A stretch of 21,671 nt of DNA from an uncultured Lachnospiraceae bacterium. GTDB taxonomy: Bacteria; Bacillota; Clostridia; Lachnospirales; Lachnospiraceae. Each line of letters opens with the position of its first letter. Position 1 is the stretch's first letter. The notes beneath the pieces are model-generated. The model had not been told where the DNA came from. It worked only from the letters and a program-made list of their open reading frames with translations, and did not search any database. Location: NCBI GenBank assembly GCA_934370915.1, contig CAKRNI010000015.1, positions 1 to 21,671 of the forward strand, written 5' to 3'. This document shows positions 14,250 through 21,660 of the stretch, piece by piece. Position numbers and translations under genes: made by a program.

Positions 14250-15827
14250 TTACTTTTTGATCTCCTTGATCACATCGATCACGGTACCATCACGGTACTC
14301 GACGATGCAGACTACGCGGTCTGTCGTCTCAATCGGCTTCGGAACGCCCGTTAAGGACTCTGCGAGCTGCTGCAGGTACTCAATGCTCACAAGCTTTAAG
14401 TTTGCGTTCTCTAAGTCTTCCTTCAGCTCTGCATAGTATTTATGCTTCGGGTTCAGCGCAATGCCGGCCTCTGTGACAACAGCAGCTACGGTCTCACCAG
14501 GAGTACAGCAGGTGAAGACTTTCTTTGTGATGGAAGGAGTTCTTCCGCGGACTACCGGCAGGCAGACGATGGAAATGTCGGATCCGGCTGCAACATCAGG
14601 TCCGCCGCCGAGGCCGCCCATCATCTCACCGGAAGATCCGGTCAGGATGTTGACGTTGAAGTCTGTATCGACCTCCAGCGCTCCGAGAACGCCGAAGTTT
14701 AACTTATCCAGCATGGAGCCCTTTGTGAACGGGTTTGAGTAGACCGCGTTGTCGATCTCCACGATTCCGGACTCCTCAGCGATGGCTCTCGCCGCCACCG
14801 CGTCAAAGGACTGGCTGCACTCTAAGACTCTCACGAGACCTTTCTTGTACATGTCAACGATGGCCGCTGTCATGCCGCCGAGGGCAAAGCTTGCCTTCAC
14901 GCCTCTCTGCTCCATGCGGTCTGCCAGGTAATTCGTGCAGGCGATACTGATGGCACCGGCACCTGTCTGGAAGGAGAAGTTTTCCTTGAACATTCTGGAA
15001 GCCGCCATGACGTCCGCCGCCCGCTCCGCGATCAGAAGGTCTCTCGGATTCTTTGTCATTCTTGCCGCGCCTTTTCCGATCTTATCCGGATCGCCGATAC
15101 GGTCAACCTTTACGACATAATCCACATACTGCTGGGAGATACTTGCCGGGCAGCACGGATAATCGACAAGGTAATCAGTAATCACAACAACTTTTCCGGC
15201 ATTCATGGCATCCACGAAGGAATATCCGAGAGAACCGCAGGCGTTCGGTCCGATCTGGCCTGTGGCATTGCCGTACTCATCCGCCGCGGACGCGCCGATA
15301 AATGCCACGTCGATCTGAAGCTCTCCGGCCTCGATAGCTCTCGGTCTGGAACCGTGGGTTCTTAAAATAACCGGCTTTTCCATCAGTCCGTCAAGAACTG
15401 CATCACCTAATTCGCCTCGGATACCGCTGGCCTCGATGCGGTCGATGGTTCCGTCTTTTACAAAGTCCACGATGGACGGATTCTTGATGTTGACAACGGC
15501 ACTCGGTGCGAAGCGGAGTCCCTTGATCCCAAGCTCTCTGATCGCAGTTAAGACCTGTCCGATGATCTCATCGCCCTCCCGGAAGCTGTGATGGAAGGAG
15601 ATCGTCATACCGTCTTTTAAACCGGTCTTAACGATTGCATCCTTTAAATTCTCCACCATCTTGCAGTCCCCGGAGACATGTTTTCCTGCGGTGCGGAGTG
15701 TGTGTACCGGTGCGTCGGACGGAACCGTCGTGTAAGCGCCCGTGTACGGTTTTACGACATAATTTCCGATCTGTTTCGGGATCTCGCGTCCCACTGCGTT
15801 GATATAAGTCTCTCTGCTCTGTTCCAT
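14250..15827 (-). CDS. citF: Citrate lyase alpha subunit (citrate:acetyl-ACP transferase)
   Basis: The 525-residue alpha subunit exchanges the acetyl group on the CitD prosthetic group for citrate, forming citryl-ACP. Length and sequence match CitF throughout, including the N-terminal GREIPKQIGNYVVKPY, the DGMTISFHHSFREGD segment and the glycine-rich GSSGEMMGGLGGGPD near residue 400. It is the last gene of the operon and starts one base after the citE stop codon. The nearest purine-rich stretch (AAGGGATGG) is unusually far upstream, so translation probably depends on coupling to citE. A strong terminator follows. Confidence 0.95.
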   Translation of the reverse strand: MEQSRETYINAVGREIPKQIGNYVVKPYTGAYTTVPSDAPVHTLRTAGKHVSGDCKMVENLKDAIVKTGLKDGMTISFHHSFREGDEIIGQVLTAIRELGIKGLRFAPSAVVNIKNPSIVDFVKDGTIDRIEASGIRGELGDAVLDGLMEKPVILRTHGSRPRAIEAGELQIDVAFIGASAADEYGNATGQIGPNACGSLGYSFVDAMNAGKVVVITDYLVDYPCCPASISQQYVDYVVKVDRIGDPDKIGKGAARMTKNPRDLLIAERAADVMAASRMFKENFSFQTGAGAISIACTNYLADRMEQRGVKASFALGGMTAAIVDMYKKGLVRVLECSQSFDAVAARAIAEESGIVEIDNAVYSNPFTKGSMLDKLNFGVLGALEVDTDFNVNILTGSSGEMMGGLGGGPDVAAGSDISIVCLPVVRGRTPSITKKVFTCCTPGETVAAVVTEAGIALNPKHKYYAELKEDLENANLKLVSIEYLQQLAESLTGVPKPIETTDRVVCIVEYRDGTVIDVIKEIKK

Positions 15828-15828
15828 C

Positions 15829-16734
15829 CTAGATCACCATCCCTTCTGTGCGGATACCGGCTGCCTTCGCCTGGGCCAATGTCGTGAGGGCCCGAAGCTC
15901 CATCGGCTTATCGATCATGCCGCCGTCAAGAGTCACAGCACCTTTATGCTGCTTCTTTCCTTCCTCCACTGCCTGTAAGACACGGAGCGCATACTTGATT
16001 TCCTTCATGCTCGGCGTGAAGAACGAATTGACCGTGTCGATCTGTCTTGGGTGGATGCAGGTCTTTCCGTCGAAGCCAAGGTTCTTTGCGAGAGCTGTGT
16101 CCTCCTCAAGACCTTCTTTGTCATTGATATCAGAGAATACGATATCAAGGGCGTCGATTCCCGCGGAACGGCATGCCATGAGGACCGCATTTCTCGCATA
16201 GAATACTTCCAGACCTTTCTTCGTTCTCTGGGCCTTTAAACTTGCAGTCAGATCCTCTGCGCTGACAGCCATCGCAACCACACGGGGATCAGAGTGGGCG
16301 ATCTCCATGGCGTTGATGACGCCCATGTAGGATTCGATATTGCAGATCAGTTCGATCTTTCCGACTTCAAGACCGATCTTCTCCTCGATGGCTGCGATTC
16401 TTCTGGAGATATCCTGTACCTCTCTCGCGTACTCTACCTTCGGGATACGGATACAGTCCGGGTTGGCTCTGACTGCCGCCTGTAAGTCTTCTTCCAAGTA
16501 TTCAGAATAAATACCATTTACACGGATGCAGACATATTTATCCTTCGGTCTGTGATTTTTTACCATGTTGTATACAAGGAATCTCGCCGCGTCCTTCTCG
16601 GTCGCCGGAACGGAGTCCTCAAGGTCGTAGATCAGCATGTCCTCGTTGTAAAAGATCGCCTGGATCATGTTTACCGGGCTCGCACCGCTGGCATACAGGC
16701 TGGTGCGTTTTAAGTGGATCGTCTTCTCAGCCAT
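15829..16734 (-). CDS. citE: Citrate lyase beta subunit (citryl-ACP lyase)
   Basis: The 301-residue beta subunit cleaves citryl-ACP to oxaloacetate and acetyl-ACP. It has the TIM-barrel CitE/HpcH fold with LIYDLEDSVP (34-43), CIRVNG, the magnesium-site segment ICNIESYMGV, and SAEDLT. The N-terminal strand reads TSLYASGASP instead of the common LLFVPGNRP type. The frame continues to 16794 inside citD, but the ATG at 16734 gives the family start, shares one base with the citD stop codon (TAATG) and has GGAGG ten bases upstream. The order citD-citE-citF is the conserved one for citrate lyase. Confidence 0.95.
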   Translation of the reverse strand: MAEKTIHLKRTSLYASGASPVNMIQAIFYNEDMLIYDLEDSVPATEKDAARFLVYNMVKNHRPKDKYVCIRVNGIYSEYLEEDLQAAVRANPDCIRIPKVEYAREVQDISRRIAAIEEKIGLEVGKIELICNIESYMGVINAMEIAHSDPRVVAMAVSAEDLTASLKAQRTKKGLEVFYARNAVLMACRSAGIDALDIVFSDINDKEGLEEDTALAKNLGFDGKTCIHPRQIDTVNSFFTPSMKEIKYALRVLQAVEEGKKQHKGAVTLDGGMIDKPMELRALTTLAQAKAAGIRTEGMVI

Positions 16735-17033
16735 TATCTCGCATCCTCCTTTGTCCAGTCGTATTTCTCCTCCGCGCCACGGCAGATCACGCATTCCATT
16801 CTCGCCTTGATGACGCAGTCGAGAGCGCCCTTATCGCGGATCTCCACGTAGGCATCCTTGACACCGAATTCTTCCAGTGTATTATTGACCGTTTCCCTGA
16901 TGGAATCGCCGAACATGACTGCAACATCACTCTCTAACTCGATCTCGATGCCCTCACCACCGTTTGGACGGATCACGATCTGGCAGTCGCTTGATTCTAA
17001 GGTTCCGGCTACTGCCGGTTTCTTGATCTCCAT
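16734..17033 (-). CDS. citD: Citrate lyase gamma subunit, acyl carrier protein
   Basis: A 99-residue acyl carrier protein of citrate lyase. The segment GTLESSDCQI places serine 14 where the 2'-(5''-triphosphoribosyl)-3'-dephospho-CoA prosthetic group is attached in the family. CAGGAGG lies eight bases before the ATG. It is translationally linked to citE. Attachment of the prosthetic group needs CitG and CitX-type enzymes, neither of which is encoded in the window. About 180 bases containing a hairpin separate it from the transporter genes upstream. Confidence 0.95.
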   Translation of the reverse strand: MEIKKPAVAGTLESSDCQIVIRPNGGEGIEIELESDVAVMFGDSIRETVNNTLEEFGVKDAYVEIRDKGALDCVIKARMECVICRGAEEKYDWTKEDAR

Positions 17034-17160
17034 AGATCATACCTCCTGTTTTCTACTTTAACCAAACTCATAAAATGTTACTGTTCAACCATGACATCTT
17101 TTTATCTTCATCCAAACCAGTGCAGGGCTGAACTGCATTCATAGAATTGCCATGTAACCT

Positions 17161-17207
17161 CATTGTGGCGGACATACAGACGGAACATCTGCACGACCGC
17201 CACAATG
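17161..17207. other. Intercistronic hairpin between transporter genes and citD
   Basis: CATTGTGGCGG (17161-17171) and CCGCCACAATG (17197-17207) form a perfect 11-bp stem. Inside it CAGA (17178-17181) can pair with TCTG (17188-17191), separated from the outer stem by equal five-base internal loops. No T-run follows on either strand, so it looks more like an mRNA processing or stability element than a terminator. A second small stem, TGCAG/CTGCA, lies at about 17122-17138. No convincing promoter was seen in 17034-17160. Confidence 0.55.
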
Positions 17208-17216
17208 GATGATCAC

Positions 17217-17447
17217 TTATTTCTTCTTTTCTCTCACATAACTCATGATAAAGCCAGAGAATGCGCAGATGCTGGCTACCCAGATGGAATAAGTTTTAAT
17301 AGCAGTATTTAAGCCAAGTACGATAGCACCATTTCCCATCAGCGCTCCGATCAGCTGTCCGAATACAAGAACCGCACCCATGAGCAGGAATAACGGAAGT
17401 GTGATCTCAAATACTATCATACAAATGTTGTAAATCGTCTTTTTCAT
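17217..17447 (-). CDS. Small two-helix membrane protein, half-size DctQ-like TRAP subunit
   Basis: A 76-residue membrane protein with helices at about residues 8-34 and 47-69 and a basic C-terminal end (REKKK). The order of a long first helix ending in FGQLIGAL, a short loop, then TYSIWVASICAFSGF resembles the first half of DctQ, the small TRAP permease, whose usual size is roughly 150-200 residues with four helices. The similarity is weak and partly positional. AAGGAGGG lies eight bases before the ATG. It follows the large permease after 13 bases, the reverse of the common DctQ-DctM order. It probably assembles with that permease. Confidence 0.7.
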   Translation of the reverse strand: MKKTIYNICMIVFEITLPLFLLMGAVLVFGQLIGALMGNGAIVLGLNTAIKTYSIWVASICAFSGFIMSYVREKKK

Positions 17448-17460
17448 GATCTTTCCCTCC

Positions 17461-18843
17461 TTAAGCGCCTACTACCGGGAAGATGCCCAGCATGATAAGA
17501 ATTGCGATGAGGACAATCGGAATCGCGTAGTGGAACAACAGGTTCTTAAAAATCCTGGACGGTTCATTCAGTCCGGAAATACCGCTTGCAATATAGATCG
17601 GCGCGGAGTTCGGCGGGATGCAGCCCTCGTTGGAAACGAGAAGCAGGAATGCTACGCAGCATGCCACCGGTGCAAGCCCAAGGGAACGCAGTGCTGCATA
17701 GGCAAGAGCGCCAAGTGCAGTTGTGGAAGCAGTTCCTGTGAACGGACCAACCATCAGTGTGGTGATCACCGCGATCATGATAACTACAAGAATCGGAGAT
17801 TTGCTTCCGAGTGTATCAAATACTGCGGTAAACTCATCCTGAAGACCAAGCTTTGTCAGTACGCTTGCAGCTGCGAAGGCGAAGAATAACAGACAGCCGA
17901 CCTCGCTGTACTTCGGTGCGGACGCTTTGATCATGTCCTTCCAGCCTTTCAAATCGTGGGGCAGATATTTCCAGCCCTCAACGATCGTAAAGAAAGTCAT
18001 CATGATCGGGATCCACATTACTAAGGAAATTGCCTTAAAGGATTTTTCTGTGTGGGCGTTTAATGTCGCTTTGATTGCATTTCCGGTCGGTCCCATCTGG
18101 AACAGAAGCGGAACGATGATTCCGAGGAAAATGATCAGGGATGATGCATTCTTTGAGAATGCTGCCCCGAGGCTTTCACCTGTTCCTGCGGATGCCTTTA
18201 AGCCGTCCTTCTTTGCATAGCAGAATACGACAAAGAGACGATATGCGAGGATCACAAGGCCGGTACACATAAGACCTACATATAAAGTGTTGCTTTCAAG
18301 CTCAGCAGCGATCGCTTCCATACCGAGTAAAAGAAGCATGGAAGAGGATGGCGGGAAGATCATTCCCAGACCGGCATTACCGGCTACGATCGTTGTTGCA
18401 CGTTCAGTGCTCCATCCACTCTGTTTCATCCACGGGATCGTGATAGAACCAACCGCAGATGCGTTACCGGAACCAGATCCGGAAACCATGCCAAACAGGG
18501 CGCTTGCGATGGTGGATACATATCCGGAACCGCCCGGAAGACGTCCGAGTACGCTGTTTAAGATTTCAACGAGTCGTCCGATAACGCCCGTTTTATCCAT
18601 CATAAATGCCATAAATACGAATGCCATGGAAGCATACACAACTTCCTGTTTTGCCGCTGCCTTGATACCTGTCTGGGCTAATGTGAACACGTTCTGTCCA
18701 GCAAAGATTCCACCCATCGCGAGGATGATCAAGAATGACCACATCATGGCCTCTGCCATTTTTCTCTTGAGGACCATATTGATCACAAGAATGGCGGCAA
18801 TGTAAACAAGTAAGGAAATAATTCCAATTCCAATACCGTTCAT
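17461..18843 (-). CDS. TRAP-type (DctM-like) large permease, likely citrate or dicarboxylate uptake
   Basis: A 460-residue polytopic membrane protein with about 11-12 hydrophobic helices. Two DctM-like repeats are visible: SGSGSGNASAVGSI (121-134) with a following GMIFPPSSS (160-168), and GTASTTALGAL with CIPPNSAP near residue 410. These are the substrate and sodium-site hairpins of the TRAP/IT superfamily. Substrate is inferred as citrate or a related acid, from its position in front of citDEF. No DctP-type binding protein gene is nearby. The frame opens at 18993, but that extension crosses the promoter; the ATG at 18843 has AAGGGGG eight bases upstream. Other ion-transporter-superfamily assignments remain possible. 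Confidence 0.8.
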   Translation of the reverse strand: MNGIGIGIISLLVYIAAILVINMVLKRKMAEAMMWSFLIILAMGGIFAGQNVFTLAQTGIKAAAKQEVVYASMAFVFMAFMMDKTGVIGRLVEILNSVLGRLPGGSGYVSTIASALFGMVSGSGSGNASAVGSITIPWMKQSGWSTERATTIVAGNAGLGMIFPPSSSMLLLLGMEAIAAELESNTLYVGLMCTGLVILAYRLFVVFCYAKKDGLKASAGTGESLGAAFSKNASSLIIFLGIIVPLLFQMGPTGNAIKATLNAHTEKSFKAISLVMWIPIMMTFFTIVEGWKYLPHDLKGWKDMIKASAPKYSEVGCLLFFAFAAASVLTKLGLQDEFTAVFDTLGSKSPILVVIMIAVITTLMVGPFTGTASTTALGALAYAALRSLGLAPVACCVAFLLLVSNEGCIPPNSAPIYIASGISGLNEPSRIFKNLLFHYAIPIVLIAILIMLGIFPVVGA

Positions 18844-18951
18844 GTCCGTTCCCCCTTCATGTTTTCGGTGACCGCTCCCCTTGGATGCTGGGAAATAGCG
18901 GCCGGTTTTCTTTATCATTCTGCGCGCAGTCAGGTTTTTCCTGATGGCTTC

Positions 18952-18984
18952 ATTATAGTAAAGCGGGAGATATTTGTTAAATAT
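18952..18984 (-). promoter_or_regulatory. Promoter and LysR-type box of the transporter-citrate lyase operon
   Basis: TTAACA (18975-18980) and TATAAT (18952-18957) are 17 bases apart on the minus strand. A perfect inverted repeat ATATTTGTTAAATAT (18970-18984) covers the -35 hexamer and contains T-N11-A (18971-18983), the LysR-type binding pattern. The leader is about 100 bases and includes a small TCAGG/CCTGA stem. Between here and 19090 the only other structure is an imperfect GTCTG/CAGAC repeat around 19018-19039. Confidence 0.7.
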
Positions 18985-19089
18985 GGAAACCATGTTGAGG
19001 TCATAAGTAAAAAATATGTCTGTTAAAAAAATAGCAGACTACTGCGGGCGGATCTTCCAATTATGCCTGTATGCACTTTTGTCCGATAT

Positions 19090-19126
19090 CCAATAATAAA
19101 AAGGACCTTCTTGTACTTAGAAGGTC
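19090..19126 (-). terminator. Terminator overlapping the end of the LysR gene
   Basis: GGACCTTC (19103-19110) and GAAGGTCC (19119-19126) pair perfectly, and the minus strand continues TTTTTATTATT. The upstream arm is made of the last LysR codons and the stop codon TAA falls in the loop. The LysR transcript is thus closed off from the transporter operon, which has its own promoter. Confidence 0.8.
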
Positions 19127-20031
19127 CCACGAATCTCTTTTAAAAACTCCACCAGCTTCTCCGCCGGAGAGGAAAGATATGCATTTTTTAAAACTGCTAC
19201 ATTAAATGTGTAGGGCACGCTGTAAGCCGGGTCGATCTTATAGACACCGCGCCGTCTCAGCGCATCCGACAGCTGTTTCGACGGAAGAAGCACGGTTCCA
19301 TAGTCCACCTGCGCCAGTGCATCCAGAGTACTCAGATTTCTGGACACCTGTTTGATCGGTGGATGAAAGCCCATCTTATCAAAGATCTGCTCACAGACCA
19401 TCCGGCTTCTCTGCCAGGACTGAGTCACGATAAGCGGCTCATTTCTTAAAAATTCCACGTCCAGATACGGCATCGGATCGTCATCCCGGTAGTAGATCAT
19501 CTTGTGATACCGGCTGTTGCTTCTCGGAACGATCACCATCTCATCATGGTTGATCTCAAAATACTCCAGTTCTTCCCTTAAAAGCGGCGGGTGAACGATT
19601 CCGACCTCCACCTCACCTTTGATGAGCTTCTCCTCGATATCCTCGCTGGCTGCTTCTGTCAGGACAATATCGATCGAAGGGTACTTTTCCTTGAACTGCG
19701 GCAGAAAATACGGAAGAACATACATGGCCTGCATTCCCGTAAAACCAAGCTGAACGACACCCCGGTCTGAATTCTGAAGATCGAGCAGTTTTTTCTCCAT
19801 CGTCTTCTGCTCCGTCAATGTTTTCTTCGCAAACTCCAGAAAGCACTCGCCTTCCGCCGTCAGCTTCACTCCGTTGGGCTGCCGGAGAAAGATCAGCACG
19901 CCAAGCTCCTTTTCCACCTTCTGGACGCACTGGCTCAGAGCCGGCTGTGCCATATACATCTTCGCGGCAGCCCGCGTAATGCTCTGTTCCTCCGCGATGC
20001 TCACAATATATGCCATATCACGCGTTGTCAT
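19117..20031 (-). CDS. LysR-family transcriptional regulator, likely of citrate fermentation
   Basis: A 304-residue LysR-type regulator. The N-terminal winged helix-turn-helix covers about residues 1-60 (SITRAAAKMYMAQPALSQCVQKVEKELG), followed by a linker helix and a periplasmic-binding-protein-like effector domain from about residue 90. Position is the best clue to its role: it sits between the permease-citDEF operon and the divergent citC gene, each with candidate binding sites. It probably responds to citrate or a related metabolite, which is inference. AAGGGAG lies eight bases before the ATG. Its transcript starts from a consensus promoter and ends at a terminator built into its last codons. 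Confidence 0.9.
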   Translation of the reverse strand: MTTRDMAYIVSIAEEQSITRAAAKMYMAQPALSQCVQKVEKELGVLIFLRQPNGVKLTAEGECFLEFAKKTLTEQKTMEKKLLDLQNSDRGVVQLGFTGMQAMYVLPYFLPQFKEKYPSIDIVLTEAASEDIEEKLIKGEVEVGIVHPPLLREELEYFEINHDEMVIVPRSNSRYHKMIYYRDDDPMPYLDVEFLRNEPLIVTQSWQRSRMVCEQIFDKMGFHPPIKQVSRNLSTLDALAQVDYGTVLLPSKQLSDALRRRGVYKIDPAYSVPYTFNVAVLKNAYLSSPAEKLVEFLKEIRGTF

Positions 20032-20161
20032 ATCATCACTCCCTTATCACTGTTCCCACACTCGATGTCCGTGTCCGTTTTTGCCCATCGTTTTTTCTTA
20101 TCAGTAATTTTTCCCAAAAAGCAATTCAACATCAAACGTAAACCTCTACGAAATGCTTATA

Positions 20162-20190
20162 ATTATACTATCCTTTTATTTGCATGTCAA
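20162..20190 (-). promoter_or_regulatory. Full-consensus promoter of the LysR gene
   Basis: TTGACA (20185-20190) and TATAAT (20162-20167) are 17 bases apart on the minus strand, an exact match to consensus. The leader is about 120 bases. The palindrome TCATGTATACATGA lies 20 bases beyond the -35 hexamer. Confidence 0.8.
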
Positions 20191-20438
20191 TTTCTTAACA
20201 AGCAGAAGGTCATGTATACATGATCCTCTGGTCTTCCCCTTTTCCTGTCATGTATTTTCACCCTTCCTTTCATCTCTTCCCATATATTTTTCTTATGCCC
20301 TGCATCGGATTTTCCTTTTACAATTTTCCCTTTTTTTCTCTGCCGTTTCTCTGGAAAACTATCCTTTTTTCATCTATACTATATTCATAGTCCCATTACA
20401 ACATCATTGCTTTTTATCTCATTTGGAGGTGCTTTTAT
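20191..20438. promoter_or_regulatory. Divergent LysR-citC regulatory region with palindrome
   Basis: The perfect 14-bp palindrome TCATGTATACATGA (20210-20223) is followed 38 bases on by an exact half-site TCATGTAT (20248-20255). This layout suits binding of a dimeric or tetrameric regulator such as LysR. The citC side is T-rich and carries TATACT and TATATT hexamers around 20375-20388 without a good -35, as expected of an activator-dependent promoter. No gene was found in the 407 bases between the two coding regions. Confidence 0.45.
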
Positions 20439-21461
20439 ATGACAGAACTCAGTATTCACGAATTATCCCTTGGTTTTTCCCACGACAAACAGATGCTTGT
20501 GGAGTTTCTCGCAAAGCATCATTTAAATTATGAGGACGATATCGAGGCGGCGTTCGGAGTGTTTGATTCCGACGAGAATCTCACAGGATGCGGATGCTGC
20601 GCAGGAAATCTTTTAAAGTGTTTTGCAGTAGATGAGAGTCTCAGAGGACAGAATGCTCTCGGAAGTCTCGTGTCCAGACTTGTCGAAAACCGATTTGAGG
20701 CAGGGCATTACGATCTTTTTGTGATCACCAGACCGAAGAACAAAGTGCTTTTCACATCCTGCGGATTTTATCCTCTGGCAGAGACAGAATCGGTCCTGAT
20801 GCTGGAGAATAAGAAATCCGGACTAGACAACTATTATAAGAAATTTCTCGCTGGGACAGATACCGATGAGAACGTGGGCTGTATCGTCATGAACTGCAAT
20901 CCCTTCACAAAAGGTCATCTCGCCCTGATCACTTACGCCGCTAAGGCATGTTCCCTTCTCCATATCTTCGTGGTTGAGGAGAACCGGTCCCGGTTCCCGT
21001 TTGCGGACCGTCTGAAGCTTGTCCGGGAAGGTACGGATCATCTTCCGAACGTCATTGTACATCCATCAGGACCATATATGATCTCCAACGCCACATTCCC
21101 GACCTACTTCTTAAAGGACGGCGAGGACGCGGCGAAGATCCAGAGCGAGTTAGACATCACACTGTTTGCCTCAAGGATCGCGCCGATCCTTCATATTACA
21201 AAACGTTTCGCCGGAGAAGAGCCTTTTGATCCGGTGACAAGAAGCTATAACGAGGCGATGATCCGTATTCTCCCGAAATACGATATCTCCTTCATCAAGA
21301 TCGACCGGATCACCACCGAAGGTCCGGACGGAAAGCCGGAGGTCATCAGTGCTTCCAGAGTTCGGAAGCTCCTGGATGAGCAGGGCGTGACCGACGAGGT
21401 GCTGTCGCTCGTACCAGAGTGTACCGCGAAGTATTTAAAGGAAAGCTGTAACTGTCAGTAG
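20439..21461 (+). CDS. citC: [Citrate (pro-3S)-lyase] ligase
   Basis: A 340-residue enzyme that acetylates the thiol of the citrate lyase prosthetic group with ATP and acetate, turning the lyase on. An N-terminal GNAT-like domain covers about residues 1-125, followed by a nucleotidyltransferase domain with the adenylate-binding motif NPFTKGH (154-160), VVEENRSRFPF and the late ISASRVR motif near residue 310. Length fits CitC. GGAGG lies nine bases before the ATG. It is divergent from the LysR gene instead of heading the citDEF operon. Its last codons run straight into the structured element that follows, so the final residues (ESCNCQ) may derive from it. Confidence 0.93.
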   Translation: MTELSIHELSLGFSHDKQMLVEFLAKHHLNYEDDIEAAFGVFDSDENLTGCGCCAGNLLKCFAVDESLRGQNALGSLVSRLVENRFEAGHYDLFVITRPKNKVLFTSCGFYPLAETESVLMLENKKSGLDNYYKKFLAGTDTDENVGCIVMNCNPFTKGHLALITYAAKACSLLHIFVVEENRSRFPFADRLKLVREGTDHLPNVIVHPSGPYMISNATFPTYFLKDGEDAAKIQSELDITLFASRIAPILHITKRFAGEEPFDPVTRSYNEAMIRILPKYDISFIKIDRITTEGPDGKPEVISASRVRKLLDEQGVTDEVLSLVPECTAKYLKESCNCQ

Positions 21462-21660
21462 GTCTGCGCACTTGCTGCGCTGACCGTAAGAAAACATAAG
21501 TTGGACGGCAAAAATCCCATCGGTGTAGCCGATCTGGAATGGATTTTTGCTTGTAACTATGCTTGCAGAGCCTGTTCTCTGACGTTTTCCAGATGCATGA
21601 TAGCTGAAATGCTGTGCGAAATTCAAAAATCTTTGCACAGCATTTTCTGCATTTAGGAAG
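21461..21660. repeat. Structured non-coding tail with three hairpins, possible dispersed repeat
   Basis: Three inverted repeats follow citC in 200 bases. GGTC-GCGCA pairs with TGCGC-GACC (21461-21485, one mismatch). GCAAAAATCC (21508-21517) pairs with GGATTTTTGC (21541-21550) around an inner ATCGG/CCGAT stem. AAATGCTGTGC (21607-21617) pairs with GCACAGCATTT (21635-21645). The last two could act as terminators, although their T-tails are poor. The density of structure suggests a multicopy intergenic element, but a second copy is not present in this window. Confidence 0.4.
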
